Shown here: piece by piece, positions 49,270-61,690 of the stretch
Position numbering within the stretch: position 1 is the first letter of the stretch
How the letters are laid out: each line of letters opens with the position of its first letter
Assembly: GCF_042453785.1 (NCBI RefSeq)
Contig: NC_091665.1
Coordinates: 27,080,501-27,144,500 of the forward strand
Reading direction: 5' to 3'
From: Malus domestica
Lineage: Eukaryota; Streptophyta; Magnoliopsida; Rosales; Rosaceae
DNA length: 64,000 nucleotides
Translations under genes and position numbers: made by a program
Notes under the pieces: model-generated
Told to the model about the DNA's origin: nothing
Seen by the model: the letters and a program-made list of their open reading frames with translations, nothing else
Database searches by the model: none

Positions 49270-52246
49270 CATATATTATTGTAAGCAATAACTCATTATA
49301 CCTGTCCTTGATTTTCTTTGCTTGTGATCTACTTCTTAATGTACTGATCGGCGTTTTGTCTGCAGGTTCAACTTTTGGGACAACCAAGTTAGAGATTTCT
49401 GCCGAGATTCTGGTTGAATTAGTAGACAGTGGTTGGCTCCCCTCATCATGTTTGCTGTGAAAACATCTTAAATTTAAAAAGGATGGAAATGAACGTTATA
49501 AAGTGCATGCATGATGTTTTTATTTAATGGAATACCAACATTATGTGAAGGGGAAACTTAACCTGTGAGTTTTTGAAGTTTCATTTTCAACAAATAGTGT
49601 CCTCTTTACATTCTTGTTTGTCGCAACTGATTTGATTTGTCGGATTTGGGATTCCAGGGTAGTAATAGGGATAGGGGTTGCTGCATCAATAACTTGTTTC
49701 CCGGTGTTGGTAGCAGGTGTACGTGGTACAATCGAACTAAGTTTTGGGTGAACTAATGCTTCTTCCTCAATTATTCCATGAACAACAAAGTCGGTGTTGC
49801 CAAACTCATTGTTTTGATTACCAAAACGGACTTGGAACTTTTTTGTGCTGCCAACCAATTTTTGAAGGTGCGGTGGTAACACAGAAGAGTCATCGTAGCC
49901 TTCTTCTATGACCAAAGAGTGGCAAGAGATACCCAAAAGTTTTTCAGCAGTCCTTCCGATCACTAAGAAGTTGAATTGATTTGTGGCATCATCCACAATA
50001 AAATTCATCTTAAACCTAAATAAATGACAAAGATATAATGATGTAAGTTTAGCAATTTAAAAAAAAATCTTGGAATAAAAATCATGTTCATTGCAAAGAG
50101 ATATAAAGAGTGTAGAAAAAATAAATTAATAAATTACCATGGCTCAGGCATTTTTTCGAGTGACCCATGTTCAAAGCACTGGAAAGTTCCATATGTATTC
50201 TTGACACTTTTGTGGCAATACGGGCACGACTTGTACCACCATCCTTTGGTCAAATCGTAATCGACAATTGTTGCTTGGCATACGAAACTTGTATTCTGAT
50301 ATGATATTAAATTTTCAAATACAAAAAACATTTAAGAATAAACTCCCAAACATGACACTTGTACCTTAGTATATGCATTTCCACCCAAATTATAAAACAG
50401 AATTCATATTTTGGACATGAGGTAACATTTTGGAGAATGTACATTGAATCATGAAAGATAAGTTGTATAATTTTTTGCACAAAAGCTTATAAATGAACAA
50501 AGAAACAAACAACACGACACTTTGTATGCACAACACAGTATAGATTAAGAAACAATTTGTCATTTCCAAATGACAACAAACAATCAATTGGAAAGCAGTT
50601 GTAAAATAAAATCGACAAAACATGAGACGATTTAGTGATAATGGATTGACCTTGTTTAATGCCGGATCAAGAAGAAGCAGTTGTTCAATTGTCTTCTGTT
50701 CAGAATCAGCTATAACAGCACCCTTTCCATACTTTTCAGCAGAAGTTTGTAGAATTTCAATGGGTGTTTTGAGGTGTTCAAACCTGATTTTCACATTTTT
50801 TGGTTCAAGAATATAGATGGTAAAAACATAAACAAAAAAAAAACATTAAATAAGATTTGTTCACCTACTGTTGTTTATATTCTGAAAGTTGTGGGATATC
50901 AGGATTGAAAATACAAACTGTTGAGCCTGTGCTCCCCAAAACAGGTTTTCCTATAAATAGAAAGATAACAATTATCAATACAAAAGTAAAGTGATCACAT
51001 ATAGATTTTGTTAAGGTATAACCTTTGTATTTCTTCACTTTGAGTGAAGTCAAAACAATGAAGAGAGGCGACGAAAGTGACTGCAATGCATCGTCTTGAA
51101 AACTTGTTGCAGTTTCTGCCCATAGTGTTACTGTAACTTGTTCACCTCTACAATTATAAAATAAAGTCAGAACTTTCTATGTAATTTTTATATGACTATA
51201 TTTGTATAAATATGCAATAACAGTGTATGAGTAGTATGGTTCACCTAGTATTTTGAAGTTTGAGGTCTCGCTTTTTCTCAACTCTAATATTTTGCACAGT
51301 GATTTCCTCAATCGGTTGTAAAGCCATCAAACAACCAAAAACATCTATGTATGATATAGTTATAAGAACCAGTTTAAGCTAAATTAAGTTAAAAACTAAG
51401 AATAATAATTTTAGAGTAGTGGCAATAGTCAAAATTAGACGCTTTACCTGTAAGGTTTACATCTCTATCGACTTTCTTGTGAAGCTCATCAAATTCAATT
51501 AAATTAAACCAATGCATCGGGATCAGTTGATTTGGTTTCTCAACTGGGACTATGGTAGTGTTTTTGTTCAACTCAACCATGGCATAATGAGGGACAATTT
51601 TGTTTGACTTTCTGTTATTGATAAGACGAAATTTATCTATCTCGTACACGAACCCAACTTTTAGACGGTCCAAAAAGAATTGGATGTCCCAGGGTTTCAT
51701 GGTCGCCTGAATTGCATGTCCCTTTTAGAGAGGAAAAACAAAATTAAATTAATCATTAAAGTAGTAAATAAGCTCGTGAACAAATTATCATTTCCAAACT
51801 GCCATGAGAGTTTACTAATCATAAATCTATGTAGAAGTTGAAATTCAATCCAAAATAAACATTAAGCACATCATCAAAAAACCAACAGCACAACTACGCT
51901 ATTGAAAAATGCCTATTTCACAAAACATTTAATGAATATTTTACTTCAGAAATTTCTGCAAACCACAATTGAACACAAAAAAGATGGAATGTTAATCAAT
52001 GAGAAGGAAAAATCGAATTAATACTGAAAGTATGATAGATGCATTTCGACAAATATAAAACTGTGTCTATATAACAATGAGAAAAATGTGTAAAGATGTA
52101 ACCTCTTTGTCAACAAAGACACAATCCAAACTTGCAGGTTGACGATCAGCTCCAATATTTTTTGTCACCCAAATTCTGCATATCCTAATTTGTAGTTTTC
52201 TTGTTGGCTTGTATGGTAACAAAAGACGAACTGGCATATGCTCCAT
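49270..52246 (-). CDS. RPA70-like single-strand DNA-binding protein of the Helitron
   Basis: Replication protein A homologues bind single-stranded DNA; plant Helitrons often carry one. Start ATG at 52244-52246; exon 52103-52246 gives MEHMPVRLLLPYKP to CVFVDKE (48 codons). Then 51448-51721 (GHAIQATM, YEIDKFRLI, VPHYAMVELNKNT), 51246-51344 (DVFGCLMALQPIEE), and exons near 51025-51148 (EQVTVTLWAETA), 50870-50952 and 50650-50785. Next comes a zinc-ribbon exon near 50137-50295 (CPYCHKS...FQCFEHG), 49563-50010 (VDDATNQFNFLVIGRTAEKLLG), and a last basic exon near 49270-49460 (RSRSQAKKIKDRYNELL). OB-fold order matches plant RPA1-like proteins. No stop or frameshift was noticed. End coordinate approximate. 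Confidence 0.75.
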
Positions 52247-52387
52247 CAATCTATATAAAGTAAATTTAGAAGCAAATAAAATCCTCAAAATCGTGCAACA
52301 CACATGAAACAAAGAATACATTAGAATTTTGAAAAATAGACAAAAAGAGAAAGAAAAAAATGAATGGACAAACACAAATCAACACAC

Positions 52388-55300
52388 CTTCATGTAAACA
52401 ATTCAAAACATCTTTATAAACAATGTTTTTTGTGTATCCATAAGGCATATCACTATCATGAGCAATCACAATTTTAAGACCTTGTTTTGAGGTGACCCTA
52501 GACAATGCAACGTAGAGCTGTCCATGAGAAAAAACTGTTTGAGATAGAAATAACCCAACAATCTTCAAAGATTGTCCTTGACTCTTATTAATTGTCATTG
52601 CATAACAAATTCTAAGAGGAAATTGTCTTCGCCGCAAAGTAAACGGATATTTATTTTCTGATGACTCCGTAATGATTCTTGGAATGTAAACTTTGTCACC
52701 AATTTTGCTACCCGTTATGATCTTTGCTTCCACAATTCTATCAGTTAACTGCATCACCACCAACCTTGTCCCGTTACACAATCCACAACTTTGATTTAAA
52801 TTCCTAAGCAACATTACTGGCATACCAACTTTCAATGCTAGCTTGTGGTGCGGCAAACCAGGTAAGTCAAGTTGGTTCAAAAATTCTAGCGGATAAAGTA
52901 TATCAAGATTTTCAACATTTTCTGTCGAAGAAGACACAGAATCAAAACTGAGGTACGTGCGAGCTTCGCCAGGCACCATAGTCAACATAAAATCATTTAT
53001 CTCAGTTACCGTGTTGTTTCGCGGTGTGACAATGGCTCTTTCTTTCAAATATGATACATCATGAAAATTTGTTTTAAAATCTGTGTACACCGCTGAAACC
53101 ATATTTTCGATAGGATCATCATCAAAATTAATAAGAAAGTCTTTTGAAATTTCAACCCAAGAACTTTCTTCATCAGTTGACAATATAGAATTAGCAACAT
53201 TACCGTTTCCAATTTGTAATATCCAATTTGCAAAATCAGCTAACTCCTGTTTTTCCTGCTCATTCAAACCAGTTTTTGAAAGCCTCATGTTTTCTTTGAG
53301 AAAAAAAAAAACAGTTAGATAAGGCCAAAGATAAGAACTTGTCAATGAAGCTTCAACAATGTCAGCTTTAGTTCCATTTGGAACAACAGGCAAAATTTGT
53401 CTAAAATCACCTCCAAAGAGAATTGGCTTTCCTCCAAATGGCAAATTATCAAAACCTGGTTTAGACCCTTTAAGAACATCACGAAGAGATCTGTCTAAAG
53501 TTTCAAAACATTGTTTATGATTCATTGGTGCTTCATCCCAAACAATAAGAGCTGCATTACTAATTAATTGTGCTAGATGAGTTCCTTTTTTTATTTCACA
53601 AATTGAACAATCCGTAATGCTGATAGGGATTTTAAATCGAGAGTGTGCAGTTCTTCCACCAGGAAGCAAAAGGGAGGCAATTCCAGACGAAGCAACCGCC
53701 AAAACAATACGGTTCTCTGATCTAATCTTAGCTATGATAGTGGTCCACAAAAAAGTCTTACCAGTTCCACCATGTCCATGAACAAAAAATAGACCAGGCT
53801 TGTTGCCATCAACAACCTCTATAACACTATCATAAACTATTTTTTGCTCTTGATTCAACTGTGCCATCAATATTGAATGTTGTTCTTTAAGTGATTCAGA
53901 GTCATAGTTTAACTCCTCTCTTAAACTTCTATTCTTAAGTCTATCCATCAAATCTTTGTTTGGAACTGGGAGGTGATGTTTAGACAGAGAACTATTTGAA
54001 ACTACAAACAACTTTTCTAACTCATACAAAAGAGAATTTCTAAGTTCATCCTCATACTTAGACATATCCTGCAAGCCAAAAGCATTAACCATCTTTGTCA
54101 AGATGTCATCACATATCATTTTCCAATGTGTCTCAAACAAAGTTGTTGGATCAGCAACATCACAAAACAAAACTAATGTAACAAACAATTGTCGCAATTG
54201 ATACGATGATGCAGTAACCATCGCTTCTAACATTGCGTTGTTCCACTCCTTATCATCTCCTAACAGACCTAGTGAGTTGCATGCAGCTTGAAATGTGGGT
54301 TGAAGAACACCTTTAATTGTTCTTAAATCATCAAAACAAAAGCCACCTTTTTGATAATTAAGCAATAATCTCAAATAGTATAATTCACCAGCAGCAGGGT
54401 GAACATACGCAACTCTACCTAGACATCTACCACTTTTCCTTCGAGTCCACTCTTTATTTTCACTATTCCAAACATATTTCGAAGGAAATTCAACATAAGA
54501 TAACTGGCATGCATCAGGATCTTGAGCATTCATTTCAAACCATTTTGTTAACATTGTGCTTTCAAGATTAGGTTGATTAACAACATAGTTTAAATTATCA
54601 TCCTCTTGAAAGACAACATTTTGGTCAGAAGGAAGATGGACACACAATCTTTGAACAGCTGGTTCTCTAAAGTGAATATGAAATTGTAACAATCTCCAAA
54701 CTGCTTCATAAGGGCATAAATATCTGCAATTTAGATAAGCCACAATTTCATCAAACTCTTGATCCTCAAAAACAGCTCTGGCCCTATCAACACCCTTGGT
54801 TATATACTTGAAAAGATATTTAATAAGCATTGATTGACAACACGATTCAACATTTATATGTGCTTGATACTTTAATAACAATTCACGATTGTAAGGAACA
54901 ACAAACGCATTATTAAGCTTCACTCCATTTTTTACAACAAAACAATTTTCCATTTCTCTACGCTTGTATTTCACAAAACCATCAGATTCAAAAGTAGTTT
55001 CATTTGAAAAATGTTTTGGGAATCTCTTTAAACATTTTTTTTCTTTCATGCAAGGGGATTTTTCATTTGCAAGACCGCATGGACCATGAATCATGTACAG
55101 CGCAACAACATCATACCCATCTTTGTCAAATTCTGGGTTAGGAATTTCAGCCGAAATGATTGAATCCACATCAGAAGGAGAATGACACTTATACTCTTTA
55201 CTGACCCAAACCAAGATGTGGCAATGTGGGAGACCTCTTTTTTGAAATTCGACTGTGTAAATCACTGTTTTGAGAAATATAAGATAAAAAAAAAATCAAA

Positions 55301-57175
55301 ACAGAACGCCTGATGTATATGCTTATAAGAGAAAAGAAACAAATAATCTTGAGAACTGAGAAAAGACAATAACTAACCAGATTCAACTTTGCCAAAAGGT
55401 TTTCCTGATTTTATATACTTAACCATATGGTCAAGTTTTGCTTTGAAAATTCTGGATACAATGTCTGGTCTGTCTTCAACCCTACAACCAAGTCTTTCAC
55501 GTAGATCTTCGATAATTTCAGGCCACTTAGCATTGCATGTAAATGTGATAAATAAATCAGGATTTCCTAAGTGACGGCATATAGCCATAGCATCCTGATA
55601 ATTATTTATCATGTATCTAGCACTGCCAGTAAATGAAGTTGGCAAGATAATCCTCTTACCAATGTCGGAACCACTTGCATTTCCTTTTCTCAACGCCTCA
55701 TGAATTCCCTTAAGATGCTCAGTTCTCAAGGAATTTTGATTTGCCCTAATGAAATCAAGTCTATCTTCTTCAAGTGTGGCATATGCATCTACTAAATATT
55801 GTTGAAATAATCTGCCACCCTTTAACAGGGTGCTATCCTGTCCTGGTCTATCCTGAATTTGGTAACCCACAAATGCTCTCATAGACACTCCGCCAGTCTT
55901 GGGTTTTTTCCCTTTGAAATCTGGATTCCAAGGGAGACCTTTACTGTATCCATCTTCACCATATGGGAAAAGAAGAGGATATTGAAGGGCCATATACTTT
56001 GGATGCAACTTTGTTATCCTTTGTAGGCCAGTTGCCCTGTGTTCAACAATAATATCTCTTTCGGTATGAAACTGACCGATATCCCCAACTATTAACCCTC
56101 CTATCCCATCACATGTTGGCAGATTATATTGCGCATCATGGTTGCTTGGTGTGCCGTGTAAACGCAAGCGCAGAGAACTTGTTGACTGTTCATTAATCCT
56201 ATCCCTTGCGACTCTAAATAACTGAACCAACTCATTACACTCATCTAACATCTTAATGAGCCCACTAACAATTTGTTCGTCAACCTTCGAAGATTCTTCT
56301 GAATGAGGAAAACAACTCATACGATTGTTGATTTCATTTTGAGTGTCATAAATGTAGAGCTGTGCAAACTTAGGGCTCTCACCTTCAGGAGGCAACAAAG
56401 AACCCATTAAATGATGCACTTGACCATTAATCTTAAAAACGTAAGGACCTTGACCCTTGTTTATCGATGCATCAACTTTAGCCCCCATTGAAGTGAATGC
56501 CATCATTGAATTATACAACCTAACATTTGTTTTGAAATGCGAACTTTCTTGAGAATTTGTTGAATTTAGCAGATGTTCCAAATAAGCAGGAGTGGGCTTA
56601 ACAGGTGGGAATTTAACTTTTTGACTCATACAGCATGCAGTGAACTGTGGCCTTCTAATAGAAGAAACGTTTGTTTTTAACCGCTCAGTAGACCAAAACA
56701 AAGCGCCACAATATTGACATTGAGAATTTCTAGGGCCAAAATCAACATAGTCTGGATCAACACCTATGAAAAGAAAGATGACACAATCATCCCCAAAGTA
56801 GCGAACCAAAGTTAACTTCTAAAATAAGTTTAAAAACAATGCAAAGAGGACTATATTGTCAGAGAGCGCATACGTTTTCTTTTTTTTTGATAAGCGGCCT
56901 GGCCAATCACATGTGAGCTTCTAACAGGATGATCGTCTTGAGTATCAGAGATCAATATACCACGCAAAGTGGCATCATTGGCAAGGAAAACAGGGATGGT
57001 AATTTCATGTGAAGTGCTAGCAGCGGACGAAGATGAGTTGAATCCATTGGCAATGAATGCATTTTGTTTCAAAACAGATGTATTGGGTTGGACATGATTG
57101 GTTGTATTGTTATGAAACAGTAAAGAGTGTGAAACTTTGTTATATTCTTGATCATAAGAAGTTGGGACATCTTGC
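52388..57175 (-). CDS. Helitron Rep-helicase (HUH nickase plus PIF1-type helicase)
   Basis: Drives rolling-circle transposition. Exons: 56874-57175 (5' end cut by the LTR), 55378-56763, 52388-55264; phases agree (RV at the first junction, SVIYTVEF at the second). A CxxC pair (CQYCGALFW) precedes the Rep domain, which has HUH motif PHCHILVW and the two-tyrosine motif KYLFKYITKG. The helicase has Walker A VHGHGGTGKTF, Walker B LIVWDEAPM, GGDFRQILPVV, VGMPVMLLRNL and TINKSQGQSL with ALSRV. Over 1500 codons without a lesion. After the last donor the next exon would add one residue and stop, or the unspliced frame runs to 52266. Likely autonomous before the LTR insertion. Confidence 0.9.
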
Positions 57176-58229
57176 TGTGAACACGGAAAATTCCTGAAAC
57201 GAAAGAGACAAGAAACGACGCGCACAAACAAATATTTGTATTTTGATGATTTTGGGTTACAATCTCTCTCTATTTTGATCCTCTGATTCAATCTCCGTAA
57301 GGTGTTGATTCGTGGATGTTTTGTTGATCCAAGGGCCGTTGATGCTTGATCTTGGATGAATTGTTGGAAGTTTCTTCAAAGGGCCGTGGGCTTGATCTTT
57401 GAAGGTGGATTTGAGCGGATCTTCAAGGAGCCGTTGGGACTTGACCTTGAAGAACAGTGATGAACGGATCTTCAAGGGCTTTTGGGCTTGATCTTGAAGA
57501 ACAGTGATGAACGGATCTTCAAGGGCTTTTGGGCTTAATCTTGAAGAACGGTTGGATGTGTGTGGATTTGTCGACGTTGTTGATCCAAAGGGCCGTTGGG
57601 GCTTGATCTTGGATGAACAGATGATGAACGATGGTGCTTTCCTCAAGGGCCGTCGAGGCTTGATCTTGAATTGGTGGAAGTTCTTCAAGGGCTGTTGGGG
57701 CTTGATCTTGGAAGAACGATGAACGAAGAACACTTTCTTCAAGGGCCGTCGGGGCCTGATCTTGAAGGTGGATGGTTGTTGATCCAAAGGGCCGTTGGGG
57801 CTTGATCTTGGATGAACGGATGATGAACGATGGTGCTTTCTTCAAGGGCCGTCGGGGCTTGATCTTGAAAGAGCGATGGACGAAGAACGAAGAACGAAGA
57901 GAGCTTTCTTGATTCTTCGGGAACCTGGATGCTTGAGAGCTTCGGAGTTTCAGAGCTTCAGAGCTTCAAGGTGTAATATGAATTCCTCCTCTTAAATGAA
58001 TGAAATGGGCTTGTATTTATAGAATTTTCCAATGCCTAATTTTGAATATAATATCCCAGATGAAATAAGTCGTTTCTGCCAGGTGTTGACATGTGTCCTA
58101 TTTGATGACTTTTCCAACTCATTTCAATTTTCGTTGAGTCATGCGCTACGTGTAAAATTTATGTAATACATGAGCGTTGACACTTTGATTTATTGGTCAG
58201 CATTTATTTACGAAATTTCGATGTCTACA
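57176..58229 (-). repeat. 1054-bp LTR (3' LTR of a minus-strand element)
   Basis: On the minus strand starts TGTAGACATCG and ends TTCACA. Directly before it (58230-58245) is the purine-rich AAGTGGGGGCATT. It contains a TATA-like TCTATAAATACA (about 58012-58024) and many copies of a 30-base repeat. It sits inside a Helitron exon. The other LTR was not found to the right within the window, so the target duplication (CTTGC expected, 57171-57175) cannot be checked. Confidence 0.75.
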
Positions 58230-58740
58230 AATGCCCCCACTTCAAGGCACGTCGTATACATGTGCTTGTCACGTGTAGGAGATGCGTTTTGAAGTCCCTT
58301 ACTGTAGATGTCGATCCAAGGGCCGTCGAGGCTTGATCTTGAATTGGGCTGGAGATTTCTTCAAGGGCCGTTGAGGCTTGATCTTGAATTGGGCTTGAGA
58401 TTTCTTCAAGGGCCGTTGAGGCTTGTTCTTGAACTTTTGTTTGAAATTTCTTCAAGGATCGTCGAGGCTCGATCTTGAAGGTTGAAATTGGGCCACAAGG
58501 AGCTTCATGTGGTAAATGATTTTTGGCTTTGGTAGTGGATGAATCGGCACGTATTTTGTTGCGCTTGTTGACTTTCCACAGCTTTGATCTTGAACTAGGT
58601 TTTGATTCAAGGGTGGTAGACACTTGATCTTGAATCAGACTTGTGATTTCTTCCAGGGCCGTCGATGATTGATTTCGAATTTGGCTGAAAGCTTCTTCAA
58701 GGGCCGTTGAGGCTTGATTCTTGAAGGTTGACTCGAACAC
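57340..58740. repeat. Minisatellite-like 30-base repeat family
   Basis: AAGGGCCGTYGRGGCTTGAT units followed by CTTGAA recur more than fifteen times, spaced irregularly, in the LTR and in the adjoining internal region (58315-58740). Long apparent minus-strand frames (57257-57845, 58225-58920) are created by this repeat. Confidence 0.85.
58230..58245 (-). promoter_or_regulatory. Polypurine tract before the LTR
   Basis: AAGTGGGGGCATT on the minus strand directly precedes TGTAGACATC. It fixes the LTR as the 3' one and the element as minus-strand. Confidence 0.65.
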
Positions 58741-60051
58741 ATGACAAGCAGGCACGAGGTAAAGGTGACAACCTGTTTCTTTGTTCAATCTTTCTAATTC
58801 ACACCTGAGCGGTTTGGTCAACGGTATGATCTTCAAGATTGATGAACTCTTCTTCCAGTTGGTGACTTGATCTTTAAGGATTCGATTCAAGGGTGGTGAA
58901 TCGGCACGTGCAGCCCACAACGCCTAGTAAGTCGACCCAAGAATTTGAGGGTCAAAACGAGTTCTTCATCTCAGACTCTTTCTGCCGAGTTGGCTGTGCA
59001 TGCTGCATTCTTCTCTGCTTGTTTCTTCAGGCAGATATGGCAGCTTCTCGAGTTCCTCAGTTCGGACTCCTTCTGCTGAGTTGACTGTGCAAACCGCATT
59101 CTTCTCTGCTTGTTCCTTCTGCACCTTGTCTCCACATGCTGCAAGGTATCATTTTCACTTGCCTTATCTATTCTTCAGGCAGATGTGGTAGCCTCTTTGG
59201 AAGTACAGCAGCAGTAGGAAACGAGTACTCGAGAGCAGTGCTAGGTAGGCAATCAGGGAAGGGTTCCAAGCAGTCGGTTCCTTACCCGAGTTTGAGTGGA
59301 AGTTCCGGCATATTGTTTTCTTTATCCTTGTCTTTGTAGGTAGGAACAAGGACAAAGAAAAGGACAGGGAGAACACATGATATGAGATACTCTTGCTTTC
59401 TACCCGGGTGATATGAGATACTTTTGCTTTGGTGTCATTTGTTTGCTGAGGTACCCCAAGGAATAAGGAACACTGAGTGACTCGAGAGGCTTCGTTGGGA
59501 AGGCATTCTCGGAGATGAAGAAAGGTTCTGTATGTCTCCCTTGCTATGAAGGGTGAAGGTGGACAGTTATAGGGAGTTCCTTAATACCTGTAGAGGTACT
59601 GCTCTTTCACTCGTGTCAGTAACCAATGCGTGATTGATCAGCATGGCTTCACGTGCTTTCTCCTTCACCGAAAATCTTCGACAAATTGCCCGTGATTTGC
59701 GCAAAGTTGAGTGTGCATATGACAGGTGATGACGCGGCTGAAAAAGACTGGCGCCTCTTCGATATCTGGGATTGGCGCTTCGACAAATTACCCGTGATTT
59801 CCGCAAAGCTGAGTTTGCGTGTAATGGGTGATGACGCGTCTGGAAAAGCAAGATGCTTCTCCGATTTCTGAGCTTGCCTCTTCGAATTCTGAGCTCGCCT
59901 CTTCGATCTCTGAAATCCCATCGAGTGCTGATTTTTATAGAGGCACGCTGATCGTTTCAAAGCACACTTGAATTTTCGCTTGTGAAAACTCCCTTCTTGC
60001 ACTTCTAAGATCTTGATTTGTCCGATCTCTTCTTTCTTCAATACTTTGAAA
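58230..60051 (-). mobile_element. Non-coding internal region of the LTR element (LARD-like)
   Basis: Internal sequence next to the polypurine tract has no gag-pol. It holds repeat units, and two imperfect copies of ATTRCCCGTGATTT plus CGCAAAG at about 59695 and 59790. This fits a large non-autonomous LTR element. The far boundary is unknown and may include the gene fragments at 61-63.2 kb. Confidence 0.55.
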
Positions 60052-60720
60052 ATGTCTGGACCCTCCGACCGTCGTTTTGACTTGAATCTTGGTGAAGAGG
60101 CAGTCCCGCCTTCTCCAGACAACATATGGCGCCCATCCTTCATATCCCCTACTGGTCCTCTTACCGTTGGGGATTCGGTGGTGAAGAATGATATGACCGC
60201 TGCGGTGGTGGCCCGAAACCTTGTCACTCCCAGAGATAACAGACTACTTTCCAAACGGTCTGATGAGTTGGCTGTTAAGGATTCTCTGGCTCTCAGTGTG
60301 CAGTGTGCAGGTTCTGTGTCTAATATGGCCCAACGCCTATTTGCTCGAACCCGTCAAGTTGAATCGTTGGCGGCAGAAGTGATGAGTCTCAAACAGGAGA
60401 TTAGAGGGCTCAAGCAGGAGAATAAACAGTTGCATAAGCTCGCACACAGCTATGCGACAAACATGAAGAGGAAGATTGACCAGATGCAGGAATCTGATGG
60501 TCAGATTTTACTCGATCATCAGCGGTTTGTGGGTTTGTTCCAGCAGCATTTGCCTTCGTCTTCTGGGGCTGTACCGCGTAATGAAGCTCCAAATGATCAA
60601 CCTTTGGCTCCTCTTCTTCCTGGAGTTTCGCCGAGTGGTGTGGCTTCAAACAGTCAACCTCCGGTGCCTCTCATTTCTGGAGCTCTGCCGAGTGGTGAGG
60701 CGGCACCTGATCGTCCTTGA
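60052..60720 (+). CDS. 222-aa antisense open frame of the LTR element, unknown function
   Basis: ATG at 60052 gives MSGPSDRRFDLNLGEEA, then a polar region, then a coiled-coil stretch (about residues 100-155, with RTRQVESLAAEVMSLKQEI and LKQENKQLHKLA), then direct repeats of PLxPLLPGVSPSG type at the C-terminus. It runs opposite to the LTR element. The frame is clean, codon use is balanced and the repeats are in frame, so it is probably a real protein. I recall similar frames repeated in fruit-tree genomes but know no function. DLNL near the start resembles EAR-type motifs (LxLxL), which may be chance. Confidence 0.6.
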   Translation: MSGPSDRRFDLNLGEEAVPPSPDNIWRPSFISPTGPLTVGDSVVKNDMTAAVVARNLVTPRDNRLLSKRSDELAVKDSLALSVQCAGSVSNMAQRLFARTRQVESLAAEVMSLKQEIRGLKQENKQLHKLAHSYATNMKRKIDQMQESDGQILLDHQRFVGLFQQHLPSSSGAVPRNEAPNDQPLAPLLPGVSPSGVASNSQPPVPLISGALPSGEAAPDRP

Positions 60721-60739
60721 AGATACCCTCTTGTAAATT

Positions 60740-60854
60740 TAATTTGATTTTTTTTTTTTTTTTTTTTAAGTATGTATAATGCAAATTTATGTAAAATTTT
60801 CAGAAAAAATAAATAAAAACGGACTTTATTTCTCTCGATGCATTTGTTTGTTTG

Positions 60855-60908
<54 letters not shown>

Positions 60909-61260
60909 AAACATATATATTATGCACACACACATGCATACATATTAATTTTTTTACCTGGACTGATTCATCATTCCAAAACCTTTTCCCCCTTTTTTTT
61001 TGCATGGTGCTAGCCACCAAGGATCCACTTACTTCTTTATATATATATATATAGTTTTTTTTTTTTTTTTTGATTTTCTTTGCACATGGTACCTGAAGCA
61101 CCACCTTTGCTTTTCCCTTTTCTTTCTTTTCCTTTCGTGGTGCTTACACCCACCATCACTAATGAAATGATGACCCTCAGACTCACACCGCACCATGATA
61201 TATATAAATTTTTTTTTTTTTTTTTTTTTTCTTTATATACGGTGCTATGCAAGCCTGGGT
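60740..61260. repeat. Poly(T) runs joined to TA repeats
   Basis: T runs at about 60747-60768, 60857-60903 (47 T), 61055-61071 and 61208-61230. The last two are preceded by TATATATA and lie between related GGTGC/GCACC motifs. Similar modules return at about 63592-63640 and 63806-63842. Reading frames rich in lysine here are artefacts. Confidence 0.75.
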
Positions 61261-61690
61261 TTGTGGGTGAAAACCCAGTCCGAGCTCGAGAGATGACGAA
61301 GGAGGAGGGGCTGCCCGAGCTTCCATTGAGGGGCAATGACAGCGATGGAGGTCCTGGTGCTAGAAGAAGTTGCTGATGCCGATGCTTGACAGATGGGCAG
61401 AATGAGATGAGCAGCTTGGAGGAGGAAGAAGCAGGAAGGCGAGGGCTGAGGAGCTTGGAGCTGCTCGTTGGGGAAGAAGCCGAACTGCTGCTACTGTCGT
61501 CCTTGTTGCTTGAAGACGGTGAGGACTTGGGAGAGCTGGAGTTGAGCCTGGAGGTGGTGCCCTCGATGAACCCCCTCTTCCCGTCGGTCCGAGGTCGATG
61601 GGTGAGTGACGGAGGTTTGATCTGCCGCTGCTGCTGTCGAACCTGAGGCTGCCGAGGCTTTGGAAAATGAGGAGTTAGTCGGGTTGGCGG
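61260..61690 (-). other. Serine-rich captured sequence, unidentified
   Basis: GC-rich DNA unlike its surroundings. The minus frame is open and Ser/Pro-rich (SSPKSSPSSSNKDDSSSSSA) but I recognise no family. Probably a piece of another host gene in the mosaic. Confidence 0.4.

Larger units (their letters stand above)
48752..57175 (-). mobile_element. Helitron with Rep-helicase and RPA genes, 5' end displaced
   Basis: The 3' end is at the left: on the minus strand it finishes with a GC hairpin, ten bases, then CTAG. The host junction is A^T, seen against the empty copy at about 12900-12905. Coding genes run leftwards: Rep-helicase (52388-57175) then RPA-like (49270-52246). The first visible coding exon is cut at 57175/57176 by an LTR, so the Helitron 5' end lies somewhere to the right and was not found. 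Confidence 0.88.

Noticed and set aside
52266..55265. Host PIF1 helicase gene
   Set aside because: The HUH nickase motifs upstream, the RPA-like neighbour and the 3' hairpin with CTAG show it belongs to a Helitron.
57176..57186. Helitron 5' end at the LTR boundary
   Set aside because: The junction lies inside the coding frame and the right side has LTR ends and a polypurine tract, not a Helitron terminus.
57257..58920. Minus-strand frames of 108-231 codons
   Set aside because: They follow the 30-base repeat in LTR and internal DNA and show no known domain.
60654..61104. Lysine-rich minus-strand frames
   Set aside because: Produced by long poly(T) runs.
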